The notes: generated from the letters alone by a model not told the origin. DNA of 64,000 bases from Mucilaginibacter dorajii (GCF_024808255.1 NZ_JANTYS010000008.1:247812-311811); one strand, 5' to 3'; positions 1 through 9,680 are shown, counted from the first letter of the stretch. Made by a program: numbers and translations.

Positions 1-1449
1 CTGGGAGCGGTGGCCGATGGCAAAACCGATAATACCCGTATTATACAGGGGGCTATTGACCGGGCTTTTGAAGCAGGTGGGGGAACAGTTTGGTTTCCGG
101 CAGGTAAATTTGTAACCAGCGTTATTCATATACGGTCAAATGTAACATTGTACCTGGCGGCCGGTGCAGAATTACGCGCGTCTGTGAAACGTATTACCTA
201 TGGCCCGGGAAAAGCATCTCCGCTGATTTGTGCAGACGGACAACAAAATATTTCTATTACCGGCAAAGGTACCATCAATGGGCAGGGTGAAGCGTTGTTA
301 AAGGATATTTACCGGATGCTGAACGATGGGACATTAAAAGATACAGAGTGGAAAACCTATAACGACTGGCACCAATTACGCCCGGAGGAAGATAACAGGC
401 CCAAGCTTATCGTTTTTAAAAATTGCGACAAGGTTACGCTCAAAAATATCACCATTAAAAATGGTTTATGCTGGATACAGGATTACAGAAGCTGTACCAA
501 TATGGTTATTGACAGTATCAGCGTAATTAGCAATACATTTTTAAACAACGATGGAATTGACCTGGTCGACTGCAAAAATGTAAAGCTCACCAATAGCTTT
601 TTTAATGTAGCCGATGACGGGATTTGCCTCAAATCATCCGATCCGCAAGGAGCCTGCGAAAATATATACATAGCCAATTGCAAAATACGTTCAAGTGCCA
701 GTGCTTTTAAAATGGGAACAGCATCCTGGGGCGGGTTCAAAAAAATAAAGGTTCGGAATATTTATGTATATGATACCTACCGCTCGGCCATTGCCATTGA
801 ATCAGTGGATGGCGCTGTTATAGATGGCATTGACATTCGGGATGTTGTTGCAAAAAATACAGGAAACGCCATTTTTATCCGTCTTGGAAAGCGAAATAAG
901 AAAAGCCCGCCGGGATCTATCAGTAATGTTTACATCGGGAATGTTAAATGTGAGGTACCCGCCGGTAAACCAGATGCCGGTTACCATATGGAAGGCCCCC
1001 CCGAACAGTTTGCTCATAATATTTTTCCGTCCTCCATTACCGGTATGCCTGGTTTTGAACCAAATAATATCACCCTTGAAAATATTGCCATTAATTATCT
1101 TGGTACTGCCCAAAAACAAGTCGCTTACTTCAGCACCGATTCATTGGACAAAGTGCCCGAAAAAGCGGCTAACTACCCTGAGTTCTCGATGTTTGGTGAA
1201 TTACCGGCCTCCGGATTTTACGTAAGGCACGCCGCTGGTATAAAAATGAAAAATATAGATATCACTTATACCGGCAAAGATTTTCGGACTCCTTTTATTT
1301 TTGATGATGTAAACAAGCTGAGCCTTGAAAAGGTAAATGTTATCCATACGGATATATTACCCATCATGATCCTGAATGGCGTAAAAGACCCATTATTACT
1401 GGATATTCAGCCAACTCAGGATAACAAGAAAACTATTAAAGTGCAGTAG
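1..1449 (+). CDS. Glycoside hydrolase family 28 (polygalacturonase-like), 5' truncated by window edge
   Basis: The frame is open from base 1, so the signal peptide and the first residues lie outside the window; 482 codons remain. The opening LGAVADGKTDNT is the usual entry into the GH28 right-handed beta-helix, a fold that hydrolyses galacturonan or rhamnogalacturonan linkages in pectin. Counting the first window codon as 1, NNDGID (D184) and ADDG (D205, D206) supply the three family aspartates. The classical GHG motif is not visible; SASAFKMGT occupies that region, so substrate and exo/endo mode cannot be assigned. It lies 46 bp upstream of a GH89 gene on the same strand and is probably co-transcribed in a glycan-degradation cluster. 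GTG at 10 is an internal codon, not a credible start. Confidence 0.88.
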   Translation: MGAVADGKTDNTRIIQGAIDRAFEAGGGTVWFPAGKFVTSVIHIRSNVTLYLAAGAELRASVKRITYGPGKASPLICADGQQNISITGKGTINGQGEALLKDIYRMLNDGTLKDTEWKTYNDWHQLRPEEDNRPKLIVFKNCDKVTLKNITIKNGLCWIQDYRSCTNMVIDSISVISNTFLNNDGIDLVDCKNVKLTNSFFNVADDGICLKSSDPQGACENIYIANCKIRSSASAFKMGTASWGGFKKIKVRNIYVYDTYRSAIAIESVDGAVIDGIDIRDVVAKNTGNAIFIRLGKRNKKSPPGSISNVYIGNVKCEVPAGKPDAGYHMEGPPEQFAHNIFPSSITGMPGFEPNNITLENIAINYLGTAQKQVAYFSTDSLDKVPEKAANYPEFSMFGELPASGFYVRHAAGIKMKNIDITYTGKDFRTPFIFDDVNKLSLEKVNVIHTDILPIMILNGVKDPLLLDIQPTQDNKKTIKVQ

Positions 1450-1495
1450 TTTATTACTCATAGCTCGGCTAATTGAATTACAAACAGAAATAAAA

Positions 1496-3715
1496 ATGAT
1501 GATAGGTAATAAAAGCCTCCTTAAATATTTGCTGATATATTTTATTTGTAGTGTTTTTACCAATATTGCCCGTGCGCAATTGAACCTGCCTGCCTCTTAT
1601 GCACTCATCAAAAGGGTGGTACCGGGGTATTCACAAAAGTTTAAGGTTCAGTTGCTGCAAAGTACTACAGCTAAAGACGTTTTTGAGGTTGACGGTAGCA
1701 AGGGGACAATTATACTACGTGGGAATAACGGTATCGCCGTGGCTTCGGCATTATATTACTATTTAACGCAGTACACACACTGCCAAATAACCTGGAATGG
1801 TACAAACCTGAATTTACCTGCTGAACTGCCTGTCCCCACAAAAAAAGTAAGGAAAAATACACCTTATGATTACCGGTACTATTTAAACTATTGTACCTAC
1901 AGTTACAGCATGAGCTGGTGGGACTGGAAAAGATGGGAGAAAGAAATTGACTGGATGGCCCTGCACGGAATTAATATGCCGCTGGCCATAACAGGGCAGG
2001 AGTATGTATGGGATAAAGTTTATAAAGCCATGGGTTTTACTGACCAGGATATGAAGGACTTTTTTACCGGTCCCGCTTATTTTGGCTGGTTTTATATGGG
2101 GAATATTGATAAGTGGGACGGCCCGCTGCCTGCAAGCTGGATAACCAGTCATAAAGATTTGCAGGTTAAAATATTGCAACGCGAGCGTGAACTTGGGATA
2201 AAACCCGTGCTTCCAGCGTTTACAGGCCATGTGCCCGCGTCTTTTAAAACACATTTCCCGGATGCCAAACTGAAACAAACCAATTGGAATAACGGCTTTG
2301 CCGATACCTATATCCTTGATTCGGAAGATCCTTTATTTGCAGAGATCGGCAAAAAGTTTATACAGGAGCAAACCAAAGTTTATGGAACTGATCATCTGTA
2401 TTCTGCCGATACATTTAACGAGAATGAGCCTCCATCAAATGATCCTAAGTTTCTGTCTGAACTAAGTGCGCGGGTGTATGCCGGTATGAAAGGAGCCGAC
2501 CCGAAGGCGGTTTGGGTGATGCAGGGCTGGTTATTTTTCAGCGATCGTAAATTCTGGCAAAACGAACAGATTAAAGCCCTGCTGAATGCCGTGCCCAATG
2601 ACCACATGATAGTGCTTGACCTTAATACCGATTATGAGCCGATATGGAAACGTACCGAAGCATTTTACGGTAAGCCATGGATCTGGAATATGCTGCACAA
2701 CTATGGCGGCAACAACAGCTTGTTCGGCAGGATAGAGGCTGTGGCCACGCAGCCGGCACAGGCGCTTAATGACTCCAAGTCGGGACGTATGGTAGGCATT
2801 GGGTTAACAATGGAAGCTATTGAACAAACCCCGGTGCTTTACGAGTTAATGACTCAAAATACCTGGCAAAATAAGCCTGTTGATCTGCAGGAGTGGTTGC
2901 CCGGTTATCTTTTTAATCGTTACGGCGTAAAAAGCCAGGATGCCATAGATGCCTGGGAGATACTTAAAACCACCGTTTTTAATGGCAAAGATATCCGTGA
3001 TGGTGCCGAGTCGATTATCACGGGCCGGCCCACGTTTGATTCTGCCGCTGTGTGGACACGTACCCACCTTAACTATAACCGCAAGGATTTACTGCCTGCC
3101 TGGGATAAAATGATAGCTGCCATACCGGCTTGCAGGCAAAGCAGTGGTTTTAATTATGACTTGGTTGATGTAACACGGCAAATACTGGCTAACTATGGCA
3201 GGCCGCTTCAGCAAAAATGGATCAAGGCTTATCGCGATAAAGACATTAAGGCTTTTGAACAGTACACTGCCGATTATCTTAACCTGATAACTGACATGGA
3301 CAGGCTGTTGGCCACACAGAAAGATTTTATGCTTGGCCCCTGGATAGCAGATGCCCGCAGTTGGGGAACCAACCTCACCGAAAAGACGCTTTATGAAAAA
3401 AACGCGCGCAACCTGGTGACGCTTTGGGGCGGTGCCGATAGCCCGTTGCATGAATATTCCTGCCGGCAATGGAGTGGTTTGCTGAATGATTTTTACAAAG
3501 TACGCTGGCAAAAGTTCTTTGATGTGTTGAGGGAATCGCTTGAAAACGGTACGGAGCCCGACTTTAAACTATTCGACAAATCGATAAGCAACTGGGAATG
3601 GCAATGGGTTAATTCAACTGGAAATTACCCGGTTGTACCCGTTGGCAGCAGCACAATGCTTGCAGAGCAGCTCTATAAAAAATACAGGACAACCATGAGT
3701 AACGATCTTAAATAA
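1496..3715 (+). CDS. Alpha-N-acetylglucosaminidase, GH89 (NAGLU family), secreted
   Basis: A 739-residue protein with an N-terminal signal peptide (hydrophobic to about residue 25, cleavage near ARA-Q). It has a small N-terminal domain followed by the NAGLU barrel (RYYLNYCTYSYSMSWWDWKRWEKEIDW is the entry region, about 125-150) and a helical C-terminal domain. The NAGLU acid/base region appears as ADTFNENEPPS with E309, and the nucleophile region as GIGLTMEAIEQ with E440; both assignments rest on the human enzyme's motifs. The family removes terminal alpha-linked GlcNAc from glycans including heparan sulfate. The stop overlaps the next start (TAATG), so translation is probably coupled to the following membrane acyltransferase. 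Length is normal for the family. Confidence 0.9.
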   Translation: MMIGNKSLLKYLLIYFICSVFTNIARAQLNLPASYALIKRVVPGYSQKFKVQLLQSTTAKDVFEVDGSKGTIILRGNNGIAVASALYYYLTQYTHCQITWNGTNLNLPAELPVPTKKVRKNTPYDYRYYLNYCTYSYSMSWWDWKRWEKEIDWMALHGINMPLAITGQEYVWDKVYKAMGFTDQDMKDFFTGPAYFGWFYMGNIDKWDGPLPASWITSHKDLQVKILQRERELGIKPVLPAFTGHVPASFKTHFPDAKLKQTNWNNGFADTYILDSEDPLFAEIGKKFIQEQTKVYGTDHLYSADTFNENEPPSNDPKFLSELSARVYAGMKGADPKAVWVMQGWLFFSDRKFWQNEQIKALLNAVPNDHMIVLDLNTDYEPIWKRTEAFYGKPWIWNMLHNYGGNNSLFGRIEAVATQPAQALNDSKSGRMVGIGLTMEAIEQTPVLYELMTQNTWQNKPVDLQEWLPGYLFNRYGVKSQDAIDAWEILKTTVFNGKDIRDGAESIITGRPTFDSAAVWTRTHLNYNRKDLLPAWDKMIAAIPACRQSSGFNYDLVDVTRQILANYGRPLQQKWIKAYRDKDIKAFEQYTADYLNLITDMDRLLATQKDFMLGPWIADARSWGTNLTEKTLYEKNARNLVTLWGGADSPLHEYSCRQWSGLLNDFYKVRWQKFFDVLRESLENGTEPDFKLFDKSISNWEWQWVNSTGNYPVVPVGSSTMLAEQLYKKYRTTMSNDLK

Positions 3716-4902
3716 TGAAGATGAGTAATTTAAGTACGCCAACCGGTAAATCTGAAAATAGTATTTCAAAACCTGCAAGGTTGTTGTCATTAGATGCGCT
3801 CCGTGGTTTTGATATGTTTTGGATCATGAGCGGGGAAGGGGTTATACATGCGCTTGCCAAAGCCACCGGCTGGCCGGTTTTTGTATGGATGTCGGGCCAG
3901 TTGCACCATACCGTATGGAATGGCATCACTTTTTATGACATGATCTTCCCTTTGTTTTTATTTATTGCAGGGGTTTCCATGCCTTATTCCATGGGGAGTA
4001 AAGCCGGCAAACACGGCGTTGCTTATCCTCATCTTTTACCGGCCGCTGCCAAGGGCGAAATTTATCGCTCCATGATCAGGCGTGCCATTATCCTGCTTTT
4101 TTTAGGAATGGTGGTTAACGGCCTGTTTAAGTTTAACGGGTATGAAAATACCAGGTTTGCCAGTGTGTTGGGTCGTATCGGTCTCGCCTGGTTCTTTGCC
4201 GGTATTATTTATTTGAATTTCGGTATACGCGGTCAAATCGCCTGGTTTGGTATTTTGCTGCTGGGCTATTGGGCGGCAATGGAATGGGTGCCTGTACCGG
4301 GCTATGGAGCGGGAGTGTTAACCATGAACGGCAGCCTGGAATCCTATATCGATCGGTTGTTGCTTCCGGGCCGGCTGCATGATAAAGTACACGATCCCGA
4401 GGGAATATTATCTACCATACCTGCTATAGCCACTGCAATGCTGGGCATATTTACCGGTCAGTTTTTAAAGTATGAATCCCTAAAGTGGTCTATGTGGAAA
4501 AAAGGAGTTTGTTTAATAGCAGCAGGTATTATACTTATTGGTTTAGGGCTGCTCTGGAACCAGGGCTTTCCTATCAATAAGCGATTATGGAGCAGTTCAT
4601 TCGTATTATTTGTGGGTGGCTGGAGCCTTGTTTTTCTGTCGGTATTTTACCTGATTATTGATGTTGGCGGTTGGCGAAAATGGGCTTTCCCTTTTGTGCT
4701 TATCGGGGTAAATTCTATTGTGATTTACCTTGCGGCTGAGGGGGTGATCGATTTTCAGCATACGGCTAATTATTTTTTCGGAGGGATCATCAGTCACATC
4801 GCCCAAAATTGGCAACCGGTATTTAATGCGTTATCAGTGGTGTTTGTACAGCTAACGCTCTTGTACATTTTATACAGAAATAAGATCTTCCTGAAAATAT
4901 AA
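3715..4902 (+). CDS. DUF5009 / HGSNAT-NagX-like membrane acyltransferase
   Basis: A 395-residue polytopic inner-membrane protein with roughly ten hydrophobic segments. The N-terminus SLDALRGFDMFWI is the signature of the DUF5009/DUF1624 clan, which contains heparan-alpha-glucosaminide N-acetyltransferase (HGSNAT) and the bacterial N-acetylglucosamine-cluster protein NagX. The start ATG shares one base with the GH89 stop, so the two are almost certainly translated together. In lysosomes HGSNAT acetylates terminal glucosamine and NAGLU removes the product; the pairing here suggests a similar glucosamine/GlcNAc step, but that is inference. A second, unlinked clan member lies at 6809-7993. Transport or acylation of another substrate is possible. 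Confidence 0.82.
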   Translation: MKMSNLSTPTGKSENSISKPARLLSLDALRGFDMFWIMSGEGVIHALAKATGWPVFVWMSGQLHHTVWNGITFYDMIFPLFLFIAGVSMPYSMGSKAGKHGVAYPHLLPAAAKGEIYRSMIRRAIILLFLGMVVNGLFKFNGYENTRFASVLGRIGLAWFFAGIIYLNFGIRGQIAWFGILLLGYWAAMEWVPVPGYGAGVLTMNGSLESYIDRLLLPGRLHDKVHDPEGILSTIPAIATAMLGIFTGQFLKYESLKWSMWKKGVCLIAAGIILIGLGLLWNQGFPINKRLWSSSFVLFVGGWSLVFLSVFYLIIDVGGWRKWAFPFVLIGVNSIVIYLAAEGVIDFQHTANYFFGGIISHIAQNWQPVFNALSVVFVQLTLLYILYRNKIFLKI

Positions 4903-5003
4903 TTTAAGGGGTGGTAGTAACTGTTATATAGGCGAAGCAAAAAAACGGGAACATAACGCTATCAACCGGGGATGAGGAATTGGAGGGATCAAATAGTAAA
5001 TTG

Positions 5004-5246
5004 AAAGCCTGTTTAAATTTCTTTCAAAAATATCGTTATATCCTTCCTTGAGCACAAATACACGCGTCATTGCGAGGGACGAAGCAATCCCCGACTTACA
5101 GAGTGGCTGTGCAAATCCGCCCTGTAATTTGGGGATTATTAATATTATAATTTGACTTTTATAGGTATTAATGAGCTCCCTTTGGTCGGTTGTCTTCGTC
5201 GTACCTCCTCAATGACGATCTTTTTATTTATTTTTAAACAGACTCT
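5004..5246. mobile_element. MITE-like element 1 (no transposase)
   Basis: Its left end is AAAGCCTGTTTAAATTT (from 5004) and its right end TTTAAACAGACTCT (5233-5246), an imperfect terminal inverted repeat. It carries one copy of the TCATTGCGAGG...GAAGCAATC repeat (about 5068-5090), with a degenerate inverted partner near 5195-5218. There is no credible ORF inside. It abuts element 2, so the touching arms form a near-perfect hairpin with a one-base centre at 5247. Confidence 0.5.
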
Positions 5247-5247
5247 A

Positions 5248-5650
5248 AGAGCCTGTTTAAATTTTCTTGAAGAATATTTTATATGATTTATGAGGCGAAT
5301 ATAAAGTGTCTGAGTTTTGTGGCGTTGTTGGGAAGCGAATAGAAATGGCGTTTTTGCGATGATTTTTTGATATTCGGGTGGTGACACTGGTTTGTCAGTG
5401 TAAGACAGATTTTGGACAAAAAAAACAATGCTTTTTAATGTAATTAACTGGTATACAGCCGATAAGGTGTTCCATCTTGTTGATTTTTAAGGGAGGTTTA
5501 ATTAGTTGTTTATCAGTTATTTAGGTGTTCGGGGTGTTCCATTCGTTCCACCCGTTCCGGTGGAACAGTAACAAGGTAATGCATAGTACATCAGCTTAAG
5601 CAAGCAAAAAGCCTCAGTAGTTTAGCCGTTTTTATTTTTAAACAGGCTCT
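5248..5650. mobile_element. MITE-like element 2 with 14-bp perfect terminal inverted repeats
   Basis: The left end AGAGCCTGTTTAAA (5248-5261) is exactly inverted at the right end TTTAAACAGGCTCT (5637-5650), giving a 403-bp unit without a convincing gene. An internal GTTCCA-rich stretch (about 5534-5570, GTTCCATTCGTTCCACCCG) resembles sequence at 42650-42830. It ends about 20 bp before the GH43 start and therefore supplies or replaces that gene's promoter region. A clear target-site duplication cannot be distinguished. Confidence 0.55.
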
Positions 5651-5672
5651 AAGAAATAAAATAAGTTTTGCA

Positions 5673-6632
5673 ATGATAAAGTGTGTAGTTTTCTTTTTTA
5701 TGTTCATGATTTTTTCCATGGTTTCCTGGGCTCAAAAACAAATGATCCCTAACCCGGTAAACGGCGGGTATTTTGCCGACCCTACAATTGTAAAAGATAA
5801 GGGGCATTATTTTATTTATGCCACCGTTGATCCGTGGGGCGATAAAGAGTTAGCCGTGCTGGAAACCACCGACTTTATTAACTTTTCAAGAAAGCACATC
5901 AACTGGCCAACAAAGCAGGCCTGTGCAAGCCCAACCGCTCTTGATGAAATGGTTTGGGCCCCATCCGTGGTCAAAGGGAAAGACAATAGATTTTATATGT
6001 ATGTAGCGGTGGGGGGAGAAGTGTGGGGAGGCGTAAGCAATACACCGCTTGGTCCCTGGAAAAATTTGAAGAGAGATAATACCCCCATGGTAAAATCTAC
6101 AGATTATCCCCATGTTCATAATATCGACCCGGATTGTTTTATAGATACGGATGGTCAGGCCTACCTTTATTGGGGCTCGGGATATAAATGGATCAACGGG
6201 CACTGTATGGCTGTAAGGCTAAAAGATGATATGGTTTCGTTTGATGGAGCCCCCCAGGATATTACTACGCCGCATTTTTTTGAAGGCGCGCACATGGTTA
6301 AGTATAACCAAACTTATTACCTCATGTTTTCTGAAGGGAAGGCAATTGATGCCAGCTACCAGGTAGGTTATGCAAAAGGCGCCGGACCGTTGGGCCCTTT
6401 CCGGGAAGATGAGCACCGGGTTATATTAAATACTTCTGCCGACAGTACGGTGATAGGCCCCGGCCACCATACTACCTTTATTGAAAAAGGACAACACTAT
6501 ATTTTGTACCATCGCATTTTTCCGCAGAAGAAATCTTTTGTGTTGCGTCAGCTTTGTCTTGACAGTTTGAATTTTGATTTAAATGGCAATATCAAAAAGG
6601 TGAGCACCAAAGGGGTACAAAGGTTCAATTGA
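5673..6632 (+). CDS. Glycoside hydrolase family 43 (secreted arabinosidase/xylosidase-like)
   Basis: A 319-residue protein with a signal peptide (residues 1-20, WA-Q). It is a single-domain five-bladed beta-propeller GH43. The family triad is visible: general base D36 in YFADPTIV, pKa-modulating Asp in NIDPDCFID (D152 or D154), and general acid E204 in FEGAHMVK. VWAPSVV, another GH43 landmark, is present near residue 92. GH43 enzymes act on arabinose- or xylose-containing plant polysaccharides, so exact specificity is open. No carbohydrate-binding domain is attached. The gene starts about 20 bp after a MITE-like element and is not tightly coupled to the GH89 cluster. A hairpin at 6704-6736 follows. 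Confidence 0.88.
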   Translation: MIKCVVFFFMFMIFSMVSWAQKQMIPNPVNGGYFADPTIVKDKGHYFIYATVDPWGDKELAVLETTDFINFSRKHINWPTKQACASPTALDEMVWAPSVVKGKDNRFYMYVAVGGEVWGGVSNTPLGPWKNLKRDNTPMVKSTDYPHVHNIDPDCFIDTDGQAYLYWGSGYKWINGHCMAVRLKDDMVSFDGAPQDITTPHFFEGAHMVKYNQTYYLMFSEGKAIDASYQVGYAKGAGPLGPFREDEHRVILNTSADSTVIGPGHHTTFIEKGQHYILYHRIFPQKKSFVLRQLCLDSLNFDLNGNIKKVSTKGVQRFN

Positions 6633-6703
6633 TTTTGTAGATATTCGCCCGGTAAAGTTAGCCAATAGATGCTGCGTGCCTACCCATGACAAGTTGTATA
6701 CCA

Positions 6704-6736
6704 AGACTTACGAAGTTTTTAAAACTTCGTAAGTCT
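6704..6736. terminator. Perfect 16-bp hairpin between convergent genes
   Basis: AGACTTACGAAGTTTT, one T, then the exact reverse complement. It lies between the GH43 stop and the 3' end of the convergent DUF1624 gene. There is no long T run, so termination is likely but not certain; it could also be an interspersed repeat. Confidence 0.5.
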
Positions 6737-6808
6737 CTCGTCGCTTTGTCATTTCCACCTTCACCGCCCGCAGCTTTTAAAACTCTTATATTGCTTTTTA
6801 TCAAGCCC

Positions 6809-7993
6809 CTACAAATAACTCAACCACCACTTCTCTTTATGCGCCTGCTTATAAGCATCATACCGTTTGCATAAAGGATATAGGCTCACTACTATAGCTA
6901 TCCAAACCACATAGGCTATCGGTAACGAAAAGCCATAGCCTTTAAGATCGCTTGTGAACCAGATGGGTTTTTCTAATATCCAGATATGCCAGTTTTGGCC
7001 GGGCGTAAATACCGAGGCAATCATGGCTATCAGGTGGATAATATAGATATGGATGAGGTAATAAAACATCGGCACCCTGCCATAAACAGATATCACTTTT
7101 ACCAGGCCGTTTTGCAGTTTTTCGGTAAATGCCAAAAACAATAGTGCCGAGCCGATGGTCATCAAAACATATAATAATGATGGCGGGTATTTATTCACTT
7201 TAATAAACGACAGGAAGGTGAAGAACGGTGTTTTCTGCACGCTCCATTTTACCGGATCGCCATAAAAGTTCAGGTACCTGATCACGATGAACAGCAAGAT
7301 GGCTGCACCGCCAATCATCAGCAGGATTTTTTTGCGTTTTTCAACACTGTATTCGGGAGTAAACAACTCACCAAGGCAATAACCCAGCGGCATAATAGCC
7401 ACCAGCGGGATAATAGGATAGCCAACCAACAGGATCTCTTTACCCCAGAAAAATGGCCGCTGGTCATGCAAAAACGCCCAGCCGAAACCGGCTAAGTTAT
7501 TACCTGCCACATGAACGTTATCTAACAGGTTATGCCCAAAAACCACTAACAAGCAAACCACCAGGATAAGCTTTTTGGGCAGATGAATTAAACCCGCCAG
7601 CACAATCATACTAATGCCCAAAGCCCATATGGTGATAAACAGTAACATTGGGAAGGCGATGTTAAAATTCCATCCAAAATTTACCACTATCAACTCCAAA
7701 AATACCAGCCACAAACCACGTTTTACCAGGAAAACCGACAGCTCAGTTTTGGTTTTTTTGCGGCTCATTAAAAATGCCGAAGTACCCGCAAGCAGCATAA
7801 ATATAGGCGCGCAAAAATGGGTGATCCAACGTGTGAAAAATAAAGCTACGCTGGTTTTATCCAGATCGAGCGGATCAAACAGGAACGAGCCCGAGTATAA
7901 ATAATCGCGCACATGGTCCAGCGCCATGATGATCATGATAGTGCCGCGTAAAAAATCAATTGATGTGATCCTGGTTTTGGTGAGTGTTGTCAT
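6809..7993 (-). CDS. DUF1624 membrane protein (HGSNAT-like acyltransferase domain)
   Basis: A 394-residue polytopic membrane protein. The N-terminal RITSIDFLRGTIMIIMALDH with the following RDYL is the DUF1624 / HGSNAT-catalytic hallmark: D and R at the first helix and a conserved H that in HGSNAT takes part in acetyl transfer. About ten membrane spans follow. It is the second member of the clan in this window (the other is at 3715-4902) but is shorter in its loops and transcribed from the other strand. It is probably monocistronic: 80 bp separate it from the upstream DUF2461 gene. The substrate is unknown; glycan or sugar acylation is the family expectation. Confidence 0.8.
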   Translation of the reverse strand: MTTLTKTRITSIDFLRGTIMIIMALDHVRDYLYSGSFLFDPLDLDKTSVALFFTRWITHFCAPIFMLLAGTSAFLMSRKKTKTELSVFLVKRGLWLVFLELIVVNFGWNFNIAFPMLLFITIWALGISMIVLAGLIHLPKKLILVVCLLVVFGHNLLDNVHVAGNNLAGFGWAFLHDQRPFFWGKEILLVGYPIIPLVAIMPLGYCLGELFTPEYSVEKRKKILLMIGGAAILLFIVIRYLNFYGDPVKWSVQKTPFFTFLSFIKVNKYPPSLLYVLMTIGSALLFLAFTEKLQNGLVKVISVYGRVPMFYYLIHIYIIHLIAMIASVFTPGQNWHIWILEKPIWFTSDLKGYGFSLPIAYVVWIAIVVSLYPLCKRYDAYKQAHKEKWWLSYL

Positions 7994-8073
7994 TGTGGGT
8001 AATAATCGGCTATAAAAATATTGTTTTAAGGTGGTATTTTAAAGTGTAATTGGTTATTAAACAGTTGTTTGGG

Positions 8074-8775
8074 CTATAATTCCAACCCGTTAACATCTGT
8101 TGACAGCACATCGCTCATATAATCAAAAAACGGGCGCATATTTTTAAAAGTGATGTTCACCAATTGTAAAAAATGATCACTTAAAACTTCCTCATCGGTA
8201 AAGCGGCGTATCAGCAAAAACTGTTTGTAGCGTAACAGATCGATAGCTTTATGATCGGCCTCAAAACCTTTGGCGGTAGTTTTTAACTGCTCGCCTTTTA
8301 AGGTGCCAAAGGTGGCTACAAAAGTCTCATCGTTTAGGATTGCCCGTAATGGCCGGTCGTCAAAAGCGATATCTTCCCTGATGAGTTTTAAATCCTGCGG
8401 ACTTGGTCCCCAAAAACCACCGCCCACAAAGCTGTTGCCTGGTTCAACATGAAAATAGTAACCACCTCGCCGGCGTTTGGTGGCTCGTTTAAAGCTACCG
8501 CTCCAGTGTGTTTTATAAGGCGTTTTATCGTTCGAAAAACGGGTATCCCGGTAAATGCGGTAAAGGCTTTTTTTACCGGTAAGGGTTTCTATCTGGTCGT
8601 GCACATTAAGCTCCTGTAACAGTGCATCGGCAAATTCTTCAACCAGGGCAAGTTCCTTTAGGTAGTCGGTTTTATGCAGGTTAAACCAATCGCGGTTGTT
8701 GTTGTCTTTTAATTGGTTTAAAAAATCAAATCCTGAAGGATATATGCGGGCGGTATTGGTATCGCGTTTGGCCAT
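8074..8775 (-). CDS. DUF2461 domain-containing protein
   Basis: A 233-residue soluble protein of the DUF2461 (TIGR02453) family, recognised from FLNQLKDNNNRDWFNLHK at the N-terminus, the central RIYRDTRFSNDKTPYKTHWS and the GGYYFHVEPGNSFVGGGFW motif. It spans the whole family length. Biochemical function is unknown for the family. No signal peptide or membrane segment is seen. It stands between the DUF1624 gene (same strand, 80 bp downstream) and a divergent nitrilase-type gene; the 116-bp divergent gap presumably carries both promoters. Confidence 0.85.
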   Translation of the reverse strand: MAKRDTNTARIYPSGFDFLNQLKDNNNRDWFNLHKTDYLKELALVEEFADALLQELNVHDQIETLTGKKSLYRIYRDTRFSNDKTPYKTHWSGSFKRATKRRRGGYYFHVEPGNSFVGGGFWGPSPQDLKLIREDIAFDDRPLRAILNDETFVATFGTLKGEQLKTTAKGFEADHKAIDLLRYKQFLLIRRFTDEEVLSDHFLQLVNITFKNMRPFFDYMSDVLSTDVNGLEL

Positions 8776-8891
8776 AAATTGGAATTATTACTTAAAGAAA
8801 CATCATGCAAATATACCATGCAACTATTGTTTACATGATTACCGCTTACTGACAAATTATTTACCTTAGTGTATCTCAATATTGAACTGCC

Positions 8892-9680
8892 ATGAAAATA
8901 GCTTTAGCCACGCCGCCCTTCTCCAAATCAGTTGACGATGCCTTATTCTGGCTAAAAAAACTGGTGCAGGAAGCTGCCGGGCAGGGGGCAGATATCATCT
9001 GTTTTCCTGAGTCATATCTTCCGGGCTACCCGCTGCATGAATTTAAACCGAAGGATCGCACTCCCGGGATATTGGAAGCGGCTTTAAAAAGTGTGTGCCA
9101 GGTAGCCGCGGAATTTGGCATCGCCATCATTATCCCTATGGATTGGCATTTTGTCGATGGTATTTATAACCTGGCGTATGTGATCTCGGCAAGTGGCGAG
9201 ATCCTGGGTTATCAAACCAAAAACCAGTTAGATCCGAGCGAGGATAAAATGTGGCTGCCCGGCACCAAGCGCGAGCTTTTTGAGGTAAAGGGCCTGAAGT
9301 TTGGCATCGCCATATGTCATGAGGGTTTTCGCTACCCCGAATCGGTACGCTGGGCCGCTATGCGAGGTGCCCATATTGTTTTTCACCCGCATTGCACAGG
9401 TAGCGATGTTGATGGCCCGCATTTAACAGACTGGGGTGCGAGGAGTAACCCTTATTATGAAAAAGCAATGATGATGCGAGCTATTGAAAATACCATCTAT
9501 TTTGCAAGTGTTAACTATGCGTCTAAATACCCGGAATCGGCCACTTCATTGATTGCGCCTGATGGAGACCTTGTGGCCTGGCAGCCGTATCGTGAAGCTG
9601 GTGTGCTTGTTGCAGAGATTGATCTCGATTTGGCTACAGGATTGCTGGCGAAAAGATTTAAGCCGGGGTTGGTTGGATAG
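8892..9680 (+). CDS. Carbon-nitrogen hydrolase (nitrilase superfamily)
   Basis: A 262-residue cytoplasmic enzyme of the nitrilase superfamily, which hydrolyses amides or nitriles with a Glu-Lys-Cys triad. All three are visible: E40 in CFPESYLPGYP, K110 in YQTKNQLDPSE and C142 in GIAICHEGFRYPE. The MMMRAIENTIYFASVNYA block near residue 195 is the usual strand before the C-terminal segment. Length is typical of stand-alone amidases. Substrate cannot be told from sequence. It is divergent from the DUF2461 gene and convergent with the sulfatase gene. A paired inverted repeat (9701-9813) fills the space to that gene. Confidence 0.88.
   Translation: MKIALATPPFSKSVDDALFWLKKLVQEAAGQGADIICFPESYLPGYPLHEFKPKDRTPGILEAALKSVCQVAAEFGIAIIIPMDWHFVDGIYNLAYVISASGEILGYQTKNQLDPSEDKMWLPGTKRELFEVKGLKFGIAICHEGFRYPESVRWAAMRGAHIVFHPHCTGSDVDGPHLTDWGARSNPYYEKAMMMRAIENTIYFASVNYASKYPESATSLIAPDGDLVAWQPYREAGVLVAEIDLDLATGLLAKRFKPGLVG

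Noticed and set aside
5145..5387. 80-codon minus-strand frame
   Set aside because: It spans the junction of two MITE-like elements and has no homology features.
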